From: Marinobacter sp. LA51
Lineage (GTDB): Bacteria > Pseudomonadota > Gammaproteobacteria > Pseudomonadales > Oleiphilaceae
Length of the DNA stretch: 64,000 bases
Assembly (NCBI RefSeq): GCF_030297175.1
Contig: NZ_AP028070.1
Location: forward strand, 372,001-436,000
Direction of reading: 5' to 3'
Shown: positions 9,974 through 18,840 of the stretch, piece by piece
How positions within the stretch are numbered: position 1 is the stretch's first letter
How the letters are laid out: every line of letters begins with the position of its first letter
The notes under the pieces: model-generated
What the model was told of the DNA's origin: nothing
What the model saw: the letters and a program-made list of their open reading frames with translations, nothing else
The model's database searches: none
Made by a program: the position numbers and the translations under genes

Positions 9974-11352
9974 CTCCGGACCATAATGACCTCTGGTTCC
10001 TGCCGCTAGGCGGAACTGGCGAGATCGGAATGAATCTCAATCTTTACGGTCACGATGGGCAATGGCTGATGGTGGATTGTGGCGTGACCTTCCCAAAGCC
10101 CGGCCGGGTGTCAGCGGATGGCACCGTCCACCACCGTGGCGAGCCTCCGGTGCAGATGGCTGACCCGGCCTTTATTGCCGACCGCCGGGCACAGCTGGCA
10201 GGACTGATCATTACCCACGCTCATGAAGATCACGTCGGCGCCGTGCCTTATCTCTGGCCGTTGCTGCAATGCCCGATCTACACCAGTCGCTTCACGGCCG
10301 AGATCCTTCGGAGAAAGCTGGCGGAATTTGATCTGGCTCATCGGGTTCCTATCATTGTGGTGGAGACCGGCGAACGCCGGCAGGTAGGCCCGTTCAACGT
10401 TCAGTGGCTGGCCTTGACCCACTCTATTCCAGACCCCAATGCCCTGATGATTCGCACCGGCATCGGCAACATCTTCCACAGTGGCGACTGGAAACTGGAC
10501 GACCATCCCCTGGTGGGCCATGGCTACTCCCGCGAGACGTTTACCGATCTGGCGAGCGAGGGCGTGGATGCCATGGTCTGCGATTCCACCAACGCCACGG
10601 TGGCCGGGCATTCCATTTCCGAGGCGGCGCTGCACCAGGGCTTGCTGGAGGCGGTCCGGGGCGCCCCGGGGCGAGTGGTGGTGACCTGCTTTGGCAGCAA
10701 CATTGCCCGCCTGCATACCCTTGGCCTGATTGCCCGGGAAACCGGGCGTTACATGGGGCTGCTCGGGCGTTCGCTGATCAACATGAGTGGGGCCGCACGG
10801 GCCGCAGGTATCTGGGATCAGGCTGACAAGCTGATCAACCCTTCGCACCTTGGCTACCTGCCAAAGGGCGAGGTTCTGGCCGTGGCCACTGGCAGCCAGG
10901 GTGAGCCGCGCACCGCATTGCGCCGCCTGGCCATGGGCAGCCATCCGGATTTCGAGCTGGAAGCCGGTGATACCGTGATCTTCAGCGCCCGCGCCATTCC
11001 GGGTAACGAGGAAGCTATTGAGGCTCTGATCGACCGGCTTCGGGCAATGGGCGTCACCGTGATTACCGCCGAGCAATCGGCCGTGCCAATTCACGCCTCC
11101 GGCCACCCGGCCCAGGAAGAGCTTCAGGCCATGTACCAGTGGGTGCGGCCGAAGATCGCCATTCCGGTGCATGGAGAGGGTGAGCACATGGATGCCCATG
11201 CGCAACTTGCCAAAGGCGTTGGCGTCTCGAAAACCCTGGTTGGGCGCAATGGTGACCTGTTCATGATCCGGCCGGTGCCGGGCATGCGCCGGCAGATTGC
11301 CGAGACCGGTCGGCTGGGGTGGGACAAGCAGGAGCTGGTCCGGGTTGAGTGA
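9970..11352 (+). CDS. RNase J-like metallo-beta-lactamase/beta-CASP nuclease
   Basis: The 460-residue protein starts LWFLPLGGTGEIGMNLNLYG, typical of RNase J, and carries the zinc motif H83-A-H85-E-D87-H88. Later come an IFHSGDWKLDDHP metal segment, a VCDSTNAT segment, and a beta-CASP region with SQGEPRTALRRLA and IHASGHPAQEE. Bacterial RNase J usually has about 550 residues with an extra C-terminal domain; this one ends after the beta-CASP region. It probably processes RNA as an exo/endonuclease. Translation is coupled to the binding-protein gene through an ATGA overlap. Confidence 0.85.
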   Translation: MTPDHNDLWFLPLGGTGEIGMNLNLYGHDGQWLMVDCGVTFPKPGRVSADGTVHHRGEPPVQMADPAFIADRRAQLAGLIITHAHEDHVGAVPYLWPLLQCPIYTSRFTAEILRRKLAEFDLAHRVPIIVVETGERRQVGPFNVQWLALTHSIPDPNALMIRTGIGNIFHSGDWKLDDHPLVGHGYSRETFTDLASEGVDAMVCDSTNATVAGHSISEAALHQGLLEAVRGAPGRVVVTCFGSNIARLHTLGLIARETGRYMGLLGRSLINMSGAARAAGIWDQADKLINPSHLGYLPKGEVLAVATGSQGEPRTALRRLAMGSHPDFELEAGDTVIFSARAIPGNEEAIEALIDRLRAMGVTVITAEQSAVPIHASGHPAQEELQAMYQWVRPKIAIPVHGEGEHMDAHAQLAKGVGVSKTLVGRNGDLFMIRPVPGMRRQIAETGRLGWDKQELVRVE

Positions 11353-11444
11353 ATCCGGAGCAGATTGCGATAGTTGTTCGCATCCTATCTGGTTAGACTG
11401 GACCTCTTACTACCATAAAACCTATCACAGGAGGCAGTCGTCTA

Positions 11445-11876
11445 ATGGCTATCTGGACCCGCACCCCGAATCTTGAATCGTTCATGGAATCCAGTAAAAA
11501 CACCGCAGTCGGTCACATGGGGATCGAGTATCTGGAAGTTGGCGACGACTATGTCAAAGGCCGTATGCCGGTGGACGAGCGCACTGTCCAGCCATTTGGC
11601 ATCCTCCACGGCGGTGCGTCGGTACTGCTGGCGGAAACCCTGGGGAGCATGGCGGCCAACTGCTGCCTGAAGAGCCCCGACACGGTGGCAGTGGGCCTGG
11701 ACATCAACGCCAACCACCTGCGCCCGGTCAGCAAGGGCTGGGTATACGGTACCGCAACGGCGCTGCACATCGGCAGTACCACTCAGGTTTGGGAAATCCG
11801 CCTGGAGAACGAGGAGGGCAAGTCCACCTGTATTTCCAGGCTGACCATGGCGGTGACCAAGCTGCCGGGCCGCTAA
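11445..11876 (+). CDS. hotdog-fold acyl-CoA thioesterase, PaaI/YdiI-like
   Basis: The 143-residue protein has the PaaI/MenI-type signature FGILHGGASVLLAETLGSMAA with the catalytic acidic residue in the helix, then VGLDINANHLRPV. E. coli YdiI (MenI) and related enzymes hydrolyse 1,4-dihydroxy-2-naphthoyl-CoA or other aryl-CoAs; the substrate here is not proven. A clear AGGAGG site lies 10 bases before the ATG. Its stop overlaps the end of the convergent HD-GYP gene by 4 bases. Confidence 0.85.
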   Translation: MAIWTRTPNLESFMESSKNTAVGHMGIEYLEVGDDYVKGRMPVDERTVQPFGILHGGASVLLAETLGSMAANCCLKSPDTVAVGLDINANHLRPVSKGWVYGTATALHIGSTTQVWEIRLENEEGKSTCISRLTMAVTKLPGR

Positions 11877-13240
11877 TCGTTCCAGGGTTCTTCTGAAGTT
11901 TCGGGAATCGGGGCTGACATGATCAGCCCCTGATCGACAAAGTCCTGCAGTACGATGCCGTAGGCGCCATCCGGCACTTCCTTTGCAATCTGGTAGGTTG
12001 CGCCGGTTGAATCCTTTGGTGACTTCATCAGGTCCAGATGCTGGTACGGCGCCAGCTCCACGCGATTGGCATCGCGCACCATCAGCACCTTGGGCTTGAG
12101 TTTGTGCTTGGGGTGACTCTCGACCACGATCCCGACCTCGCCGTTGAGCATTTCCACGATCGAGCCCGGCGGGTAGATGCCAATCATCTGGATGAAGGCT
12201 TCCGCCAGTTCCTTGTCGAACTGGGTGCCCCGATGCTTGTGAATTACATCAAGCGCCTGCATGGACGCCCGGCCTTTGTCATAAACCCGGTCACTGGTGA
12301 CGGCGTCGTAGGTGTCGACCAGACCCACGATCTTGGCAAAGTAGGGGATCTGCTGGGACTCAAGGCCCCTTGGGTAGCCTTCACCATCCATTCGCTCATG
12401 ATGACTGTAGGCAACGTCCACTGCGGTGGCCAACGAATTGCTGGTGCCCATCAGGATGGCGCGGCCGTGGGTGGTGTGGGTCCGCATGAGCTTGAACTCT
12501 TCTGGAGTGAGCGCTCCGGGTTTGTTCAGCACCGCATCCGGAATTCGGGTCTTGCCGACGTCGTGCAGCAAACCGCACAGGGCCAGTGTGCGAATCTCGC
12601 CTTCCAGTAGCCCCAGATGCTTGCCGAATGCCGCCGACAGGATCGAGACGTTGATGCAGTGCTCAGCGGTGTATTCGTCCTGATGTTTGATCTTGGTGAG
12701 CAGTAGCAGGGCGTTTTCGTTGCGTAGAACGCTTTCAACGCAGCTGTTCACCACCGTGCGGGCATTGTTCAGGTCCAGTGCTCGGCCCACCCGTAAACCC
12801 GACATGATTGACTTGGCGGTTTTCTGGGCGTCTTCGAACTTGACCGCCGCGAACGGCATTTCGGTGCCTACATCGACTTTGTTGATGTAGGTGACTCGTT
12901 TTCGAGGAGCCATCTTCTTGACTGGCTCGTTCTGCGCGGGCTGTTTTTTGGAAGCGCTTTTGAACATGCCCATGAAGCCCGACGATTTCGGTTTGGACGC
13001 GGATCGGGTCGGGTGCGCTGAGTGCTGCGAGACGGTGTCCAGCCGGCCTTCGATAAAGACGAAGTCACACTGGGTCTGCAGGGAATGAATCTCCTGGGGA
13101 TCGCGGATCACAAAGCCCTGCAGCATAAAATCCGTTTCTTCCCAGGCCCGGTCCAGACGCACAACGTGCATGCCCAGCACCAGTTCAGAGACGTGGACTC
13201 GGGTTTCAACGATTTCTTTGTGGGTTTTGCCCATGGCCAA
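11873..13240 (-). CDS. HD-GYP cyclic-di-GMP phosphodiesterase with DUF3391 domain
   Basis: The 455-residue protein has an N-terminal DUF3391 region (about residues 8-140) followed by an HD-GYP domain. Visible motifs are HDVGKTRIPD, THTTHGRAIL and HHERMDGEGYPRGL, which hold the metal-binding His/Asp residues and a GYP loop. These proteins hydrolyse c-di-GMP and affect motility and biofilm. It could counterbalance the two GGDEF proteins encoded later. The TTG at 13240 is well spaced from GGAAG; an ATG two codons downstream is the alternative start. Confidence 0.9.
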   Translation of the reverse strand: MAMGKTHKEIVETRVHVSELVLGMHVVRLDRAWEETDFMLQGFVIRDPQEIHSLQTQCDFVFIEGRLDTVSQHSAHPTRSASKPKSSGFMGMFKSASKKQPAQNEPVKKMAPRKRVTYINKVDVGTEMPFAAVKFEDAQKTAKSIMSGLRVGRALDLNNARTVVNSCVESVLRNENALLLLTKIKHQDEYTAEHCINVSILSAAFGKHLGLLEGEIRTLALCGLLHDVGKTRIPDAVLNKPGALTPEEFKLMRTHTTHGRAILMGTSNSLATAVDVAYSHHERMDGEGYPRGLESQQIPYFAKIVGLVDTYDAVTSDRVYDKGRASMQALDVIHKHRGTQFDKELAEAFIQMIGIYPPGSIVEMLNGEVGIVVESHPKHKLKPKVLMVRDANRVELAPYQHLDLMKSPKDSTGATYQIAKEVPDGAYGIVLQDFVDQGLIMSAPIPETSEEPWND

Positions 13241-13405
13241 TATTCAGTCTTCCCTATGTCATGCGCCTAGTTTGAGGTGAAACCTCAGCTGCGGACAGGC
13301 TGAATTGCAAAATCTGGTCAAATGGTGTTCATTCAGCTGGTGGGTCGCTGAATTCCTTGCCGGCGGCCCGCCTTATAATCAATAGAGTAGACTGGATTAT
13401 CGGCG

Positions 13406-14083
13406 ATGCACAATCACAACAGTGTCCGGCTTTGGTGGCTAGCACTTGGCGCCGCACTGGTCCCTTTTCTGACTATTCACCTGACTTTTCTAGTCTCGGT
13501 TCTGGAGGGCCATGTTTCGTTGTGCGTGCCCTACTGGGACAGCTGTACGAGCATTAGTCGAACCGGGCGCTACGGCACAGCTTATTTCATCTTCAAAGGG
13601 GCTATGCTGCCGGCTGCCATTGTTGGCATTCTGTTTTGGTACGGCAATCGCGCCTGGCTTGGTCAGCTTGGGTTGCGCTCCGCAGGCGCGGCCTGGGTGC
13701 CATGGTTGGGGTTGGTCGCAGGCCTTGCGCTGGGAATCTATACGGTGGCCCTGGGCCATGAGGGCGATGGCTTCAATCTTATGCGGCGTATCGGAGTGGT
13801 GCTCTACCTCTCCCTGACCTTTCTATGCGAACTCCTGATCAGTGGGGCGCTCCGGCAACATCCAACCTGGAGCCGTCAGGGCCGGTGGTTGCTGGGATTG
13901 TGCCAGCTGACCCTGGCGATCGGCATACTGTCAGTACTCTTGAATGCCCTGGCGCCAGACCTCTATCGCCGAACCGACGACGCCTTCGAGTGGGTTTTTG
14001 CCCTGCTTATCAATGTTCATGCCCTGTGGCTGGCCTTGCTCTGGCGCAAGAGCGGGTTCCGGGTGCGGTTCTGGGTGGATTGA
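13406..14083 (+). CDS. six-span membrane protein, possibly Frag1/DRAM/Sfk1-like
   Basis: This 225-residue integral membrane protein has about six hydrophobic segments and a first extracytoplasmic loop with two cysteines followed by SISRTG. That loop loosely resembles the P-x-ISDTG loop of Frag1/DRAM/Sfk1 proteins, but the match is weak. The gene stands between a divergent HD-GYP gene and a convergent TauE gene, so context gives no function. The reading frame is long and codon use matches its neighbours, so it is likely real. Confidence 0.7.
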   Translation: MHNHNSVRLWWLALGAALVPFLTIHLTFLVSVLEGHVSLCVPYWDSCTSISRTGRYGTAYFIFKGAMLPAAIVGILFWYGNRAWLGQLGLRSAGAAWVPWLGLVAGLALGIYTVALGHEGDGFNLMRRIGVVLYLSLTFLCELLISGALRQHPTWSRQGRWLLGLCQLTLAIGILSVLLNALAPDLYRRTDDAFEWVFALLINVHALWLALLWRKSGFRVRFWVD

Positions 14084-14086
14084 CGG

Positions 14087-14824
14087 TCACAGCGACATCA
14101 AGCCTCGCACGAGGGCGGCAATGCCGGCGACGGCTGCGATGATCAGGATCACGGGCCGAAGCCCGTTGGCGGGCATCCGGTGCACCAGGTGACCGGACAG
14201 CCAGAAACCGATGAGCATGCCCGGAAAGGTGAGTCCGAACAGGCGCAGTTCCCGGAGCCCCAGATACCCGGAGAACAGCAGGGCCGCCAGGCTGAAGAAA
14301 CTTGCGGTCAGGAAGAACGCTGACATGTTGGCGCGCACCAGCGGGCCCTTCTGATTCTGGTAGATCATCGCGATGGGCGGGCCGCCCACGGCGGTGATGG
14401 TGCCCATAAAAGTGGAGGCGGCCCCGGCAATGACACTGTTGCGGGCATTCAGGGCCGGGCGCAGGCCGCCAACACTCAGGGCCACGCCGGTCAGGATCAG
14501 GATGCCGAAAATCAGTTCAAAGCCTTTCGGTGACAGCACCAGGAGGATCAGCGCCGCCAGGATCGTCCCGATGGCTCCGCCCCAGATCGCAAATCGCACT
14601 TCCCGGATCGCCAGGGCACCCCGGTTACGGACCAGCATCAACACCGTCAGCACCGACGCATTCAGGATCAGTGGTGCAGGCAACAGTATGGGGCTGATCA
14701 GAAACAGCAGCGGTGCCGCCAGGGTGCCAATGCCATAACCGGCTACGCCCTGCAGGCAGGCACCGGCCAGAAGAGCGGCATTTGCGAGAAGAACCTGTAG
14801 CAGGCTTATATCATCCAAGATCAT
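14087..14824 (-). CDS. TauE/SafE family membrane transporter
   Basis: The 245-residue protein has eight or so membrane segments with the two-repeat TauE/SafE pattern: GACLQGVAGYGIGTLAAPLLFLI near the N-terminus and TFMGTITAVGGPPIAMIYQNQ at the start of the second half. The family exports sulfite, sulfoacetate or other organosulfur anions; the substrate here is unknown. The ATG at 14824 begins the first membrane segment; a GTG at 14857 would add 11 residues without an obvious ribosome site. It is convergent with the preceding membrane protein gene. Confidence 0.83.
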   Translation of the reverse strand: MILDDISLLQVLLANAALLAGACLQGVAGYGIGTLAAPLLFLISPILLPAPLILNASVLTVLMLVRNRGALAIREVRFAIWGGAIGTILAALILLVLSPKGFELIFGILILTGVALSVGGLRPALNARNSVIAGAASTFMGTITAVGGPPIAMIYQNQKGPLVRANMSAFFLTASFFSLAALLFSGYLGLRELRLFGLTFPGMLIGFWLSGHLVHRMPANGLRPVILIIAAVAGIAALVRGLMSL

Positions 14825-14929
14825 CACCGGGTTATGAGCGGTGTGCTTTGATAACACAGCGGGCTAGCGGTTGAAACTGATAGACTGCCGGGAGCTATCA
14901 GACCATGGTGTAAGAACGGATCACGCCCG

Positions 14930-15418
14930 ATGACAGACTGCCTTTCCAGAGACTCCTCCAAAGACCTCTCAAAAGAGATATCTCAATGTCCCTGTGGCTC
15001 CAGCCTGGAATATTCAAGGTGTTGCCAGCCCCTGCATCGAGGAGAGGTCGCCGCCACGCCGGAGGCGCTTATGCGGTCACGGTACAGTGCCTTTGTGGTC
15101 GGACAGGCCGACTATCTGCTGGCCACCTGGCACTCCAGTACCCGGCCGGGTGAGCTGAGTCTGGAACAGTCGCCAGAGTGGGTGTCGTTAACCATTCTCG
15201 ACAGTTCCGAGGTTGGGGATGCGGGCCAGGTCCACTTCAGGGCCGTGCACCGGGTCGCCGAAGGCTGGGGCTATCTGGAAGAGCGGTCTGAGTTTGTGCG
15301 TGAACAGGGCCGGTGGTTGTACGTCACTGGAGATACCAGCGAGGGCCAGTTAAAACCCGGACGCAACGACCGTTGTCCCTGTGGCAGTGGCAGGAAATAC
15401 AAAGCCTGCTGTCTGTAG
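14930..15418 (+). CDS. YchJ family protein with two SEC-C zinc motifs
   Basis: The 162-residue protein has an N-terminal CPCGSSLEYSRCCQPLH zinc motif, the conserved ALMRSRYSAFVVGQADYL segment of YchJ/UPF0225 proteins, and a C-terminal SEC-C motif (CPCGSGRKYKACC). SEC-C motifs bind zinc and often mediate protein contacts, as in SecA. The YchJ family has no settled biochemical role. The gene is monocistronic, convergent with the LysR gene 35 bases downstream. Confidence 0.88.
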   Translation: MTDCLSRDSSKDLSKEISQCPCGSSLEYSRCCQPLHRGEVAATPEALMRSRYSAFVVGQADYLLATWHSSTRPGELSLEQSPEWVSLTILDSSEVGDAGQVHFRAVHRVAEGWGYLEERSEFVREQGRWLYVTGDTSEGQLKPGRNDRCPCGSGRKYKACCL

Positions 15419-15453
15419 GTGCCAGTGAGCGGCTGGTACTGCTCACCGGCGCT

Positions 15454-16335
15454 TTAGTGCTCCGCATCCAAATACGTCTCCAGGGCTCCTGCCAGCCAGC
15501 CAACCACAGCACCGCCCTGGGCCTGTTCCGATTCCAGGGTGCTGAACACTTTCCACCACTGGGCGCTACGATGCCGAATAACGGTCAGTTGTTGTTGCCG
15601 TAGCGCCTCAGCAATCAGCGGCAGGGGCAGATCAGCCCAGCCCGCTCCTTCGATGACGGCATCACGAATCAGTTCGTACTGGGTGAATGCCAGGAAGTTG
15701 GCAGTTTCCGGCGATTCCGCTTCTACTCGCGCATTGTTCATGTAGGCCAGAGTCACCTCCGTGTGGCTCACCAGGTCGTCCTGGGTTACTCGCTTTAGTT
15801 GGCTCAGGGGGTGGTCCGGGGCCGCGACGGTCAGCATGCGCACATCAGCCAGTTCCCGGAACCACTGGTAGCCCTCACTCTGCAGTTCTGGCATCAGGCC
15901 ATAAGCGACATCCACCGACTGGTTCCGTACCAGGGTAGGCAACTCTCGGGGTGGTGCCAGGTAAACGGACAGGCTGGTCTGGGGGAAGCGGGTTTTAAGT
16001 TGCCGTAGAATACCCCGCCAGGCGGCCTCGGGCAGGGCATCGTCCCGGGCAATCCTCAGGACCGATTCGGCCCCGCTGAGATGATGCTGGCACCGGGCAC
16101 GAATCTGCCCGGCCACCTGATCAAAGCGCCGGCAATCGGTGACGATGGCGCTGCCAATGGGCGTCAGGTGCAGTTGGTTGCCGGTGCGCTCGAACAGCTC
16201 AACACCCAGGTCATCTTCCAGTGCGGCCAGCATGGTGCTCACCGTGGTGCGGCTTCGGTTCAGTTCCCGGGCGGCCGAGGCGATGGTGCCGTTGCGCACT
16301 ACGGCCAGGAATACCTTAATCTGCGATGTTTTCAA
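15454..16335 (-). CDS. LysR family transcriptional regulator
   Basis: This 293-residue regulator has an N-terminal winged helix-turn-helix (IKVFLAVVRNGTIASAARELNRSRTTVSTMLAALEDDLG, in two adjoining helices) and a periplasmic-binding-like effector domain. Translation appears to start at a TTG with AAGGAGA 8 bases upstream. It is divergent from a cation-efflux gene 96 bases away, so that gene is a plausible target, though LysR proteins controlling CDF carriers are not the norm. Confidence 0.87.
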   Translation of the reverse strand: MKTSQIKVFLAVVRNGTIASAARELNRSRTTVSTMLAALEDDLGVELFERTGNQLHLTPIGSAIVTDCRRFDQVAGQIRARCQHHLSGAESVLRIARDDALPEAAWRGILRQLKTRFPQTSLSVYLAPPRELPTLVRNQSVDVAYGLMPELQSEGYQWFRELADVRMLTVAAPDHPLSQLKRVTQDDLVSHTEVTLAYMNNARVEAESPETANFLAFTQYELIRDAVIEGAGWADLPLPLIAEALRQQQLTVIRHRSAQWWKVFSTLESEQAQGGAVVGWLAGALETYLDAEH

Positions 16336-16350
16336 CGACTGCTCTCCTTG

Positions 16351-16376
16351 CGACGGGTTTTCCGTCGGTCACCGAC
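16351..16376. promoter_or_regulatory. overlapping palindromes between lysR and CDF gene
   Basis: CGACGG at 16351 and CCGTCG at 16362 form an inverted repeat with a 5-base spacer. A second overlapping one is GTCGGT (16364), C, ACCGAC (16371). They lie in the 96-base divergent region, just before the LysR start, where a regulator normally binds. Binding is inferred from position only. Confidence 0.35.
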
Positions 16377-16431
16377 TCACGCCAGGGCGCGGGTGTCGCT
16401 AATATGGGCTTTAAATCACGGGAGAGCAAAA

Positions 16432-17301
16432 ATGTTGATGTTAATAGCGCGGGAAAACATGGCGCTGACCCTGTCGGCCATTGCGGCGGGTCTGTTTGCG
16501 CTGGTGGGCATCAGTTGGGGGCTTTGGATTGGCTCGCTGGTGATCCTGTTCGATGGCGCCTATTCACTGGTCAGTGTGGTGTTGTCGCTGTTGTCGCTTT
16601 ATGCAGCGCGGGTGATTCGTCGTCCGGCCTGTGCCGACTACCCGTTTGGTCGCGGCGCGATTGAGCCCCTGGTTATTGCGGTCAAAGGGCTGGTCATTGC
16701 GCTGGTGTGTCTGTTGTCGATGGTGTCGGCCGTTATGGCTTTAATCGAGGGTGGTCGTGCGGTCAGCGCCGACATGGCTATGGTGTTTGCGGCCGTGAGT
16801 GTTGTGGGTTGCCTGGCAGTGTGGCTGTACCTTGCCTGGGTAGGAAAGCGGGTTGGATCCGGATTGGTGGTGGCGGAACGCCGCCAGTGGTTGATGGATA
16901 CCGTGCTGAGCGCCGCCGTTCTGATCGGCTTTGGTGTGGGTGCCTGGCTGGAACAGAGTGCCTGGTCAGCCCTGGCGGTGTATGCGGACCCGGTCATGAT
17001 GGTACTTATTTCGGCCTATTTCATTGTCGTGCCGGTAAAAATGACCGCCGGGGCAGTTCGGGAACTGATGCTGGCAGCGCCGCCTGAGTCGGTGGCCGAC
17101 GAAGTGCACGGTGTGCTCAAGGCGGAAGGCATCCTGCCTCAACAGGTGAAGATGGCCAAGATAGGTCCGAGCCTGATGCTGGAGATTCGTCTACCAGGCA
17201 ACTGGCCAGGTAGAATTGAGCGTCTTAAGCGTGATTTGATGCAAGAGCTGGCGGAATTGCCGGTGCGACCGGCGATCTTCATTCGCAACAGTCTGGTCTA
17301 G
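16432..17301 (+). CDS. cation diffusion facilitator (CDF) efflux protein
   Basis: This 289-residue protein matches the CDF family: six membrane segments, LVILFDGAYSLVSVV with the metal-site aspartate in the second span, YPFGRGAIEPLV (the YPFGHGKxE-like loop), a DTVLSAAVLIGFG span and YADPVMMVLISAY, then a short cytoplasmic domain. It should export divalent metal by proton antiport; metal choice is unclear. The ATG at 16432 has GGAGAG 6 bases upstream; the longer frame reaching back into the LysR gene is not credible. Its 3' end overlaps a small reverse-strand DCC1-like ORF. Confidence 0.85.
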   Translation: MLMLIARENMALTLSAIAAGLFALVGISWGLWIGSLVILFDGAYSLVSVVLSLLSLYAARVIRRPACADYPFGRGAIEPLVIAVKGLVIALVCLLSMVSAVMALIEGGRAVSADMAMVFAAVSVVGCLAVWLYLAWVGKRVGSGLVVAERRQWLMDTVLSAAVLIGFGVGAWLEQSAWSALAVYADPVMMVLISAYFIVVPVKMTAGAVRELMLAAPPESVADEVHGVLKAEGILPQQVKMAKIGPSLMLEIRLPGNWPGRIERLKRDLMQELAELPVRPAIFIRNSLV

Positions 17302-17446
17302 GCCTGCCTGTCGGCAGTGCTGCGGTGTTGGTGCCGGTCTGCTCATGGATGTCGACGAACATCAGGTTGCCGCCCTGGAGTTTGCGCAGGGTTCGGATCT
17401 CACGGCTGCACAGCGGACACTGACCGTCGTAAAAAAAGCGTGTCAC
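17279..17446 (-). pseudogene. truncated DCC1-like (DUF393) thiol-disulfide oxidoreductase
   Basis: A 55-residue reverse-strand frame begins GTG ACA and reads VTRFFYDGQCPLCSREIRTL, then LMFVDIHEQTG. FYDGxCPLC with its Cys-x2-Cys and FVDI are the hallmark N-terminal half of DCC1/DUF393 proteins, which usually reach 110-140 residues. Here the frame stops soon after, inside the end of the CDF gene, so about half the domain is missing. Its GTG overlaps the SixA-CHAD stop (GTGA), the normal mark of a translationally coupled gene. It is either a decayed gene or a minimal redox peptide. Confidence 0.7.
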
Positions 17447-18801
17447 AGCGGTGATCCATCAAGTTCTCCAAGGGCTAATATTTGCTCGCGGACCTCCGTT
17501 TTCCGCTGGGTTAATTGAGTCTCCAAACCAGCAACGGCCGCCGGTAAAGCCTCCGGCGAATCCCATCGAAACTGATGCAGAAGCTGAATCTGCACCGACA
17601 GATCCTGAAACTGGCCGAACAACTGTTGGCGAGCTTTTACTCGTTTCAGCAGCCCCTTCCATCGGTCCGGCTCTAGTTCCATCAGATACCGGGCACGCTT
17701 CAATAACTTGCGCAGGGCATGAATCTCCTCGTCCGATGACTCGGGTGTGAGTTCGGCCGTTGTCCGGTTGCACTGGGTGATCCGTCGGTCGACGGTTGTT
17801 CGGATGTCTTTGTGACTCAGCGCTTTGGCAAGTTTCTGAAAGGGGCCGGACTCAATCAGGTTGAGCCATTCCTGGCTATGCTTCTGGTGGCGCTTGCTGG
17901 TCAGGCTTTTGTTCAACCGCTGTTGTTCGATGTCTGTGGCCTGTTCGAAGTAGGTGCGCAGGCCGGTCTCGAGCTCCTCATTGCCGCCGCAAAGCTCGGG
18001 CAGCTGTTGCAGCAGCACGTGCAGATCCCTCAGTTGACTGGTGGCTCCGGCCTGTTGCTTGAATCGCTTGACGGGTTTGGTCAACAGTTTGGAGCCACTG
18101 ACTTCACGGATGGATTCAGCGATGGCGCGGCTGCGCCGCAAGGTAATCCGGTATTGATGCAAGAATTCGTCATCCAGCCCCGAATATACCCCCGGCTCCA
18201 GATCCTTGAGCCAGTGGTGGAGGCTCTGGAGAGTATCGGCAAGGTCCCGTTTACGCCCTGTAGTGTCGGGGTTGGCGCGCTTCTTTTGTTTGCGGACAAA
18301 GTGGGTGTAGCTGAATTGCTGCGGTGTTAGCAGGGCTTCCAGCTTGCCCTTGCACCTGGCTTTGCCGAGCTGGCACCAGTGATCTACGGGGATGCACAAG
18401 TGCATGAAGCTGCCTGTCGGCAACTGCGCCGGCGACTGTTTCAATAGCCACTGGGCCAGCTCCAGCAGTGCCGGATTATGACCGATGACGGCAACGGTTT
18501 CCTGGTCACCACCCCCCTGAAGCCAGTGCAGCAGCTTTTGATAGTCAAAGGTGTAGAGCTCCGGGCAAATATGCACCCGCGTTTCGGGAAAGGTTTTCGG
18601 CAAAACCCCGGTCAGGGTGGCCTGAGCCCGCGCGGCAGTGCTGGCGTGAACTTCGCCGGCAAAGGCGCCGTGATGGGCCAACGCCACACTCAGCGGTGCC
18701 AGCTGGCTTTGCCCTCGGGCATTCAGGGGGCGGTCCCGGTCGCTGAGGCTGTCGTCGGCCCAGCTGGATTTTGCGTGTCGAATTAGAAAAAGCTGCTTCA
18801 T
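17443..18801 (-). CDS. fusion of SixA-like histidine phosphatase and CHAD domain
   Basis: Residues 1 to about 165 form a histidine phosphatase domain of SixA type: LIRHAKSSW with the catalytic His9 in the RHA motif, DRDRPLNARG, and VIGHNP with the second histidine. Residues from about 185 form a CHAD domain, with helices rich in His, Arg and Lys such as LHHWLKDLEPGVYSGLDDEF, HQYRITLRRSRAIAESI and IHALRKLLKRARYL. CHAD domains bind polyphosphate. The fusion suggests a phosphatase held at polyphosphate or phosphorylated targets; this is inference. The stop is coupled to the truncated DCC1-like ORF. Confidence 0.85.
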   Translation of the reverse strand: MKQLFLIRHAKSSWADDSLSDRDRPLNARGQSQLAPLSVALAHHGAFAGEVHASTAARAQATLTGVLPKTFPETRVHICPELYTFDYQKLLHWLQGGGDQETVAVIGHNPALLELAQWLLKQSPAQLPTGSFMHLCIPVDHWCQLGKARCKGKLEALLTPQQFSYTHFVRKQKKRANPDTTGRKRDLADTLQSLHHWLKDLEPGVYSGLDDEFLHQYRITLRRSRAIAESIREVSGSKLLTKPVKRFKQQAGATSQLRDLHVLLQQLPELCGGNEELETGLRTYFEQATDIEQQRLNKSLTSKRHQKHSQEWLNLIESGPFQKLAKALSHKDIRTTVDRRITQCNRTTAELTPESSDEEIHALRKLLKRARYLMELEPDRWKGLLKRVKARQQLFGQFQDLSVQIQLLHQFRWDSPEALPAAVAGLETQLTQRKTEVREQILALGELDGSPL

Positions 18802-18840
18802 GATGCAATCCCGCTGCAGGGGCGATTGGTTAAGCTGGAT

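Noticed and set aside
13273..13287. TGAGGT/ACCTCA inverted repeat upstream of the HD-GYP gene
   Set aside because: Only 6 bases per arm and no matching regulator; too weak to report as an operator.
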